The notes below the pieces were generated by a model. It did not search any database and was not told the origin of the DNA. It saw nothing but the letters and a program-made list of their open reading frames with translations. A program made the position numbers and the translations under genes. Positions 58,001 through 64,000 of a stretch of 64,000 nt of DNA are shown here, in pieces (position 1 is the first letter of the stretch; every line of letters starts with the position of its first letter). This stretch comes from Paramacrobiotus metropolitanus (lineage: Eukaryota; Tardigrada; Eutardigrada; Parachela; Macrobiotidae): NCBI RefSeq assembly GCF_019649055.1, contig NW_026570383.1, positions 172,928-236,927 of the forward strand, given 5' to 3'.

Positions 58001-60680
58001 CGTTTTCCATCTCGACATCCATTGCATCGTATGGAAATAGGTTAATCGATTAGCCTAGAATAATTATTAATCACCTGATTGTTCCAAATTGCATCGCCTA
58101 CGAAGAAAAACTGCATGTATACAACAGTTTCAATCAGTAAGATGGCATTTTCTATCTCACCGAATCCTATTAAAGCTGTGCAAAGCATGGCGATGTACGG
58201 ACTGCAAAAGAGGAAAAATACGGTCCTGTTTAATGAAGTAAGAAAGACGTACCTAAAAAAACATAAAAGACGTAAGAAAAGCAAACGAAATTTTACAAGC
58301 GTAGATGTCACCCTAGTGCAACATGTACGCCAAAAACGCACATAGTTAAATTTACACACCTCGGTCCAATATAGGACATTTCACTGGTCATTTGTAGGGA
58401 CGACAACGGGGGCATGTTCAAGAAGATCAAATAGAACGCTGTCAGATGCACGATAAATCCCGCGACTAGAAACACATCTCGCCCTTTCTTCTTCGACCAG
58501 GCACCAAAAATTCCTGGGAACACACCACCTGCAGCAATAATTTATAATGAAACTGCGCCTTTTCCTATAAGTCGCGGCGTATGACAGCACCTTTTATTTC
58601 TCCCACGCCTTGGAACACTCCATTCAGCCCAACGAGGGATTCTCGTACGTCTCCAAAAGCGCGGGTGTAACCCAGCGCTGTGCCGTTGATACTCGCCCAA
58701 AATGTTGATGTAAAACCTATCAAGATTTCGGAGCGTGACAAATCCGTATTTACCCATTTCGAGAAAAATCGTTTACCAATGTAGAAGAAATAAGGGATGA
58801 GCAACAGCATTCCCTTCTTACAACCCAAACGAATGGTAGCAGCTGCAAATCATTCGAAAACACGCTGACGAAAACCATCTGCTTACATATCCAGTGAACT
58901 AACAGGCCCATACCCAAAGCAGCTTTCGCTCCCACCGGCATTTGGTTGATCCTGTCAACAAAAACATTGAAGACATTTGTTTCCCGTTCAGACGGGTATT
59001 TGTCATAAGAAAAAATGTGATTTTCTCTATCATTATGAGCGGTTTTCGACTGCCATCGCAAGAGACAATTGAGGCAAAAACCGAAAAGAGCTGAAAAGGC
59101 GTAGCAGCAGTTTAACTTTGAAGGCTTACTTTTGCGTGTGTCTGTACTGCTTGGCATTCCATGGATGTTTTATCAGGATGAACACCAGCGTTCCTATTGT
59201 CGCAGTCACCGTCAGTGTACCAAAGACGGCTATCCGAGTGTGATCCTCGATTGTTGTCGCACCTCGCAGCATGAGATAGTAAAACGTACTTCCGGCTGGT
59301 AAACTATAAAAACTCCCATAAACGGTTTCAAGCTTCCACAAACAGCCGTGATGTACTGTACCACATCTGGGAAATCCCCCAAAATATCCCAGTATTCCTG
59401 CAAAAAAATTGGCGTAAATCAGAAAACAGAACAATCTATCATCAACAGTTACCCAACCTTTCTATCGTGTTTAATTTGGCGTAGAATGGCTTGTTAAGAA
59501 GTATCCTTGAACGGCCCAGACGATACCAACGCCGAAACCAGAAATGGCAGCACACACAAAAATCACCCAGTACACCGGTTTTATTAAACCGGCAATGTTG
59601 GCGATGACGGCAACTACAATATGAAAAACTTTCTCATATATTTTATCCAAATTGCTAAAATTTGAATGGTTTTGTAATAACTATCTGTGCACACTGCAGT
59701 AGCGCTCCAGAATCTATCTGTAAGTATATGTAATGCGTTAATTACTCGCACACGTTAATTAGGAATAGCTCGCACATACTGGATCCCAGCACCAAAGCAA
59801 ATTTTGGTCCCATGAAAAAGCACTGCAAAAGTCAATCTGTCATTCGCACAAGGTCGTAATACTGTATAAGATAAGATAAGCGGAGGTTTATTGCATATTT
59901 TGCGATCTGGGGTCACTTACAAAAGAGGGACCAACCAAATAGGCGATGGCCTGAGACCCTGTAAACAAGGAAAACCTTATTTTAGGAAAATCTTCCATGG
60001 GCATTTTAGCTATCATCAATACCAAGGAAAGGAACAAGATGATGACCAAAATGCTGGACAACCCACCGCAGTTTACAGCCAAACAAAGGTATCCCAAGGT
60101 TGCATCGTCAAACACACTGTGCAACACCACGGTCTGGAAAAAGCGAAAGCTGGATTAGTAAACCCAAGATCAAGACAACCTTTAAACAACAGAGACTATC
60201 AATAAAAAGAGGGTCTGGGAAGTTCGTTTACATTACACACCTAAGCTTATTTCAGAGGTAGCCGATGTACTGTATAAACAATAAACGGGTAAACTGTTAG
60301 ACTAAGGTTTTAGCTTCACTGAAGTATTCGCTTCTTTAATACCGAAGCATCTGCCGTTCTGCGAGCACTTGCACAGAATTAGCCTTTACCTGCGCCATTC
60401 CAGCGGTCAGTATGGATCCCATATTAAGCATAAAACCAAACCCCAGAAGAATGACGTTCATAAGACTCCGCCGCTTCGTACTACAAGGCTGATCTGGTAA
60501 ACTTCTTAAACTGGGCGTTGCAGGGACACTATCAGCCAGCACATAGTGTGCGTAATCTGGCTCTTGGCAAAGAGCTGGCCCGCTAACGTCGTTCTTCTCC
60601 ATTTTCCAACGTTGTCTTTGTAAATAGCCTGAACGACGAAATTCTCTAAACTTATCGCACTCTGGTATTACGACATTCAC
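55056..60680 (-). CDS. UNC93-like MFSD11-type membrane protein, right copy (better preserved)
   Basis: Predicted multi-span MFS/UNC93-family protein. Exons read on the minus strand: 60390-60680 (RRSLMNVILLGFGFM), about 59915-60130 (TVVLHSVFDDATLGY), about 59760-59815 (MGPKFALVLGSSMCELF), 59470-59625 (IANIAGLIKPVYWVIFV), about 59120-59405 (TGIFW; IAVFGTLTVTATIGTLVF), 58600-58820 (LSRSEILIGFTSTFWASING; GLNGVFQGVGEIKG), 58375-58530 (GIFGAWSKKKGRDVFLVAGF; FYLIFLNMPPLS), 58140-58200, 55360-55415 (YPFQTVAAFGVYQFM) and 55056-55258 to the stop. These match the order of MFSD11 segments. It lacks the left-copy frameshifts. One shared frame change near 59490 (between GYFL and NTIERNTGIFW) is unexplained. 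Convergent with the cyclase gene. One intron holds the large element 55499-57995. Met at 60680 is uncertain. Confidence 0.7.
55885..56258. repeat. 51-bp minisatellite
   Basis: About seven units with a 51-bp period, containing TCGGTCACTCGTTCACCTAG and GGGCTGTGTGCTCT, with the 3' units best conserved. Because 51 is a multiple of three, one frame stays open across the array and reads 17-residue units containing SVTRSPSGL. No start context, splice sites or left-arm copy support a gene, so I treat it as satellite DNA. Confidence 0.85.
56552..56970. mobile_element. TTAA-flanked inverted-repeat element, copy A
   Basis: The ends are TTAAGGGATTTGGCCCGGTA at 56552 and its complement TACCGGGCCAAATCCCTTAA ending at 56970, continuing inward to GCACTAAATTCG. 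An internal AT-rich palindrome lies at about 56858-56935. There is no coding capacity, so it is a MITE-like element. The flanking TTAA recalls piggyBac-type target sites, but the terminal bases (GGG) are not a textbook match. Confidence 0.7.
56987..57531. mobile_element. TTAA-flanked inverted-repeat element, copy B
   Basis: The ends are TTAAGGGAAGTGGGCCGGTA at 56987 and TACCGGCCCACTTCCCTTAA ending at 57531. The interior matches copy A in order (CACTCCCAAACAC, GTACCAAAAGTC, GACCGATC, then an AT-rich palindrome near 57295-57345). The left subterminal CATTTACGCAAAATTTG motif recurs inverted within the element. Copies A and B sit only 16 bp apart. Confidence 0.7.
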
Positions 60681-60953
60681 CGCTTGCCTATACAGTACAC
60701 ATGCGGCTAATAACCGAACTGTCCGGCGAATTATAACTCAGGGACAGTTCTCTATAGAGCATTCACTCATTTATAAGCATAACTTCTAGAACATAAACCT
60801 CTTGGCACAGTTTTTTTAAATTCTGGCTCTTTTAGAACTACAGTAAAACCTCTAGTTACATACACTTCTTTATTAAATCTTTTCCGGTATAACATACGAA
60901 ACTGACGGAACCGTGCCTGTATTTTCAGAAGTTTTTATAGTTTACTTTTGTTT

Positions 60954-60987
60954 GGAAGTTTGTTACCGTGCCCGTTAACAAACTTCC
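60954..60987. repeat. Perfect 12-bp hairpin, right copy
   Basis: Mirror of 2282-2315: stem 60954-60965 with 60976-60987 and a 10-nt loop, fully conserved. Confidence 0.6.
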
Positions 60988-61688
60988 GAGAAACTTCCGG
61001 CCTGGCGACGTTTTCGTATACTGCAAAATCTATGGCTCTGCCGTTTTAGCGTATCAGTAGGATTACCGCACAACTAATGGTCAGTACCGCACCATTTAAT
61101 AAATATGAAGGTTTGTAAGACGTGACTGCTTGCTTCCGTGTCTCCTAAATAGTTGCCAATTGCCATTATAACGAGCAGTCGGATCCTTAAAGTATGAAAA
61201 ATCCTCTTTTCTACAACTGTAAGTTTATTTGCAGTGTGCCTTGCAAAGTAAATTAGTACATACAAATAATACACATTTATAGCAACGAAATCCGTTGTTT
61301 TCGGCTTAGCTGAATTTCTTAAAGCGTGAATACGAGTACCGAAATCGGATTCTGTAGAAGGGACCATAATTTTGAACAAACAATATTAGAAATGTTGGAT
61401 TTTATTAATTCTTTGCGCATGCGTTGTAGTGCTATCATTTGCATGGACCATACTCTTATGCTCGGTTCAATTAAAATTCTGTTATCAACCTTCTAAAAAA
61501 ATTTGCATAGGTTTCTATGCAGTTTCTATGTATTACGCAGCAGTCGTTACGTCGCACGAAATGCAGTATGATAGTGTAACCGAGAAATTTTAGTTCCCCT
61601 AGGCCACAGTCATAAAAATTTTGGGTATCAGAAGAAAATAACAGTGCAGGTCACTTCCTCTTCGATACCTTGCGATAATTCTGCTGAA

Positions 61689-62125
61689 TCATGGCGTCAC
61701 GCAGTATGCCAGGCCAAACATGTGCATCTGAAATACAACGTAATAAATACTCATACAATAAACGCATGTTGTAACTTATAAAGTAAGAGAAGTTAGTTTT
61801 ATATCTTTGTTTCTTATTTGATAGTTATTAGATCATGGTTAATAACATCCTACGCGTTCGCAGAAACCGTGCGTTTGTTCACCATTGTGAGGCAAGCCCA
61901 GTCGGTTTTACAGACCGGATAATTTCTAAATCTACATACCGCTATATAATAGACCCCCAGCTGTTCACCGCTGTCGCTGTCTTTGATGGTCATGGATCCG
62001 TAGTATGAATAAGGGTAGACGATACACCCCGGATTGTTAACGTCCACTACTAGCGCGCCGTCGGAGTGCAGGTCCGCACATGGGAAGTTAACCAGTGTGT
62101 AGGTATATCGCGAAAAGGGGCAGTT
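61689..62125 (-). CDS. Small cysteine-rich protein, 3' two exons, right copy
   Basis: Mirror of 1141-1577. Exon 61940-62125 (NCPFSRYTYTL to GVYYIA) joins in frame to exon 61689-61727 (MHMFGLAYCVTP, stop). Residues, acceptor CAG sites and the GTATGT donor are the same as in the left copy, showing very high conservation. Upstream exons were not found. Extracellular location is inferred only from cysteine content. Confidence 0.45.
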
Positions 62126-62581
62126 CTGTAATTATTATTAGACCGGGTAACACAAGTCTCGCCGCATAGAGAAGCGACCGGAGCGCAGCAAATTCGTCTT
62201 CTAGTCCGCATCTTCTAATTCTGCAGAAAGGTATGCCTGGCTGTTAGGCCCAACAGCAAAATTCTGCCGATACTAAGTTGAATTACTAACGGTAGGTAGA
62301 TTAAAGTAGGGACCTAGTTGCTGATGGGATTTTAACTGAAAGTGGCTTTGTTGGCACATGAGGGTAGCGCATTTGCCTAGCCAGCCAAAGGAAGCGGTCT
62401 CCATGGTCTATCGTAATAAATCAAGAAAATGGCAAAGTCATAAGGAAATACGTATATATTTAACCACACTAACGAATACGGTTTCGTTTTCGGTATATAT
62501 AAAAGTATACTTTGATTTTTCTCATGCTTCGTTTACTTTCCGTAAACATTTTCATATTAAAGTTTTTGTCTCCCGGTCACT

Positions 62582-62738
62582 TACACCACACTCATGCGAG
62601 GAAATACACTGTATTGATCAGTATCGCGAGTATGACTGTGGAGCGCTCTCATGCCACTGTTCGGTACACGACAACACTATAGAACCAGACGGCATGACAC
62701 CCATTCCTGTAAAGAACTGGTCCATAATCTGGGATTAG
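62582..62738 (+). CDS. Possible cysteine-rich exon, right copy
   Basis: Mirror of 534-690: SCEEIHCIDQ, then CGALSCHCS, ending KNWSIIWD with stop TAG at 62736-62738. A frame runs upstream from an ATG at 62358 in this arm, but the join to the cysteine-rich part is disrupted in the left arm by a one-base difference near 690. Low confidence as a gene. Confidence 0.25.
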
Positions 62739-63262
62739 AGGAGCCGTTGCACAGTCGTTATCATGTCCATAGAAGCTCGAAAATTTTTGGAGGCATCGCC
62801 CATGCGGACGAACAAACGCCGAAATACTCCGGCGTTTTTTGGCGCCGGAAAACGGCTACATTTTTTACCTTAACGGAATACGAAGTTAATCGTGGACCAG
62901 AATTAGGGTTTTCTGGCCAGACTATTCTATCACCAATCTGGGCATGATCTTCCCACGCTTCTGGGCCATATCTGGCCTGCAGTACTCAGAGTACTGCCGG
63001 CGATATGAGCTCCAGTGACATTTCCGGGCCAGACTACTGTACTCTGGCTCGGAAATGTTACTACCTACAATTGAAAATGTTCCGGATAACTCAGAATTTT
63101 TCGTGCCCTGACCCGACTTGATTTCGTTTCTAGAAAGTGCACTAAAAAGTACCGGATGGCTGAACAAAATGGCAGTCTGATTTACCATGGTGCGCGGGAT
63201 CCGACCACCACTTGATTGACGTCAACTTAGTTTCATTCGAAAGAGCAATCTTCTTAGCAAAA

Positions 63263-64000
63263 AAAATTAAGTCAACCCAAGATTAACCTAAAGCTGACAT
63301 TTTTTATGAACTGCTTTGAAAAACTGGGTGAGTTTAGAAGATGTCCCAGAAGCGAAAATTTCTATATTTTAACTGGCTGCTATTGAACTGATAGCATTAA
63401 TGCAGCTCACGTTACTTTTTCGGATAGCGGGATTGCTTTTCGTTTTTTAACTGTATGGTTTATTTTTGGCAAACTGGAAATGCGCACACTGCTGTAGCAA
63501 TATAATTCTGCTCGTTTTTCCACTTATTGATTTTATTAACTATGGAATTATATAACTGCACATTTACGGTAGATGCCAGTGCATAAGCAAAAAAACTGCT
63601 TACCATATAAGTGGGAGTAGTAAATATTTGCTGACAGTCGGTCAGAAAATCTAGAGGAGGGCACCCTTCAGTTGGCGAAGTTGAAAGGTTGTAGAGACTG
63701 CAACATTTATCATATAAAACAGTGATCTCATTGATAGAGTACAGTACCCGTATATAGGAAATTGTGAATGCGTGCGTGCTTATTATATAAACAGTAGAAG
63801 TTGCTATAAATAAAAATGTCTTACGTTACAGTATATAAAATACTCCTGCTGTATGTGCGTATGCATCTAGACAACAGTGTAATCCAGAATGTTACTGCCC
63901 TGCATACCTTTGCAATCAGGCGGTATTTCGGTAGATGTCGCTGCGGTCGAGGTTGTCATCGCAGCGGTTGTTGCAGTGCAATAGCTCAACGATGCGGTGT
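63263..64000. other. Sequence beyond the palindrome's visible edge
   Basis: No open frame, repeat partner or motif was recognised. It is AT-rich until about 63890, then more GC-rich with GTTGCAGTG-like strings. Whether it is unique or has a mirror to the left of base 1 cannot be told from this window. Confidence 0.5.

Larger units (their letters stand above)
39495..63262 (-). repeat. Right arm of the giant imperfect inverted repeat
   Basis: This is the mirror copy of bases 1-21595, about 2.2 kb longer. Most of the extra length is an enlarged intron insertion at 55499-57995. The inner edge fades near 39495, just downstream of a third guanylyl cyclase fragment that has no partner in the left arm. 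The outer edge at 63262 coincides with window base 1, so the true outer end of the palindrome cannot be seen. Confidence 0.97.

Noticed and set aside
1-64000. CRISPR arrays, tRNA or rRNA genes, phage or bacterial operons
   Set aside because: No regularly spaced repeats with unique spacers, no cloverleaf or rRNA core sequence recognised, and the genes have introns.

Overview
The window looks like nuclear DNA of a small invertebrate animal. Genes are cut into many short exons (25 to about 350 nt) separated by mostly short GT-AG introns. The recognisable products are metazoan: a receptor guanylyl cyclase, a UNC93/MFSD11-type membrane protein and a vitellogenin-like lipid-transfer protein. No bacterial-style operon, tRNA, rRNA or CRISPR array was seen. 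A tardigrade or similar small invertebrate would fit, but the sequence read here does not prove the phylum.

The dominant feature is a giant, imperfect, interrupted palindrome. Bases 1 to about 21595 reappear reverse-complemented at about 39495 to 63262, leaving an 18 kb spacer. Each arm carries the same loci in mirror order from the outer edge inwards: a small cysteine-rich gene, an MFSD11-like transporter gene, a convergent receptor guanylyl cyclase gene, and an unrecognised membrane/coiled-coil gene, followed by mostly non-coding DNA. Identity is very high at the outer edge (1-3 kb against 60-63 kb) and falls steadily inwards, until only islands align at 17-21 kb. The right arm is longer, mainly because about 2 kb of nested inverted-repeat elements and a 51-bp minisatellite sit in one MFSD11 intron.

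The arms decay in a complementary way. The guanylyl cyclase reads through almost completely in the left arm (about 1106 codons in my reconstruction), but has three frameshifts and a nonsense codon in the right arm. The MFSD11 gene is nearly intact in the right arm, but has frameshifts and divergent exons in the left. Several lesions are one-base homopolymer differences, so consensus error must be excluded first.

The spacer (21.6-39.5 kb) is a mosaic of older duplications. It holds a 5'-truncated, broken vitellogenin-like gene on the minus strand (23.2-27.6 kb), five copies of a dispersed element (R1), repeat pairs R2 and R3, four partial copies of a block R4, a GC-rich island at 35.3-36.0 kb, and a third, clearly dead 3' fragment of the guanylyl cyclase (37.6-39.1 kb). 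R1 and R4 are themselves mirrored about roughly 34 kb, so the palindrome is nested.

The two most unusual signals are these. (1) The unrecognised membrane/coiled-coil gene carries at least four separate fold-back (quasi-palindrome) insertions, each private to one arm. (2) The cyclase domains share substitutions at residues normally needed for catalysis. Bases 63263-64000 have no partner in the window, because any partner would lie left of base 1.
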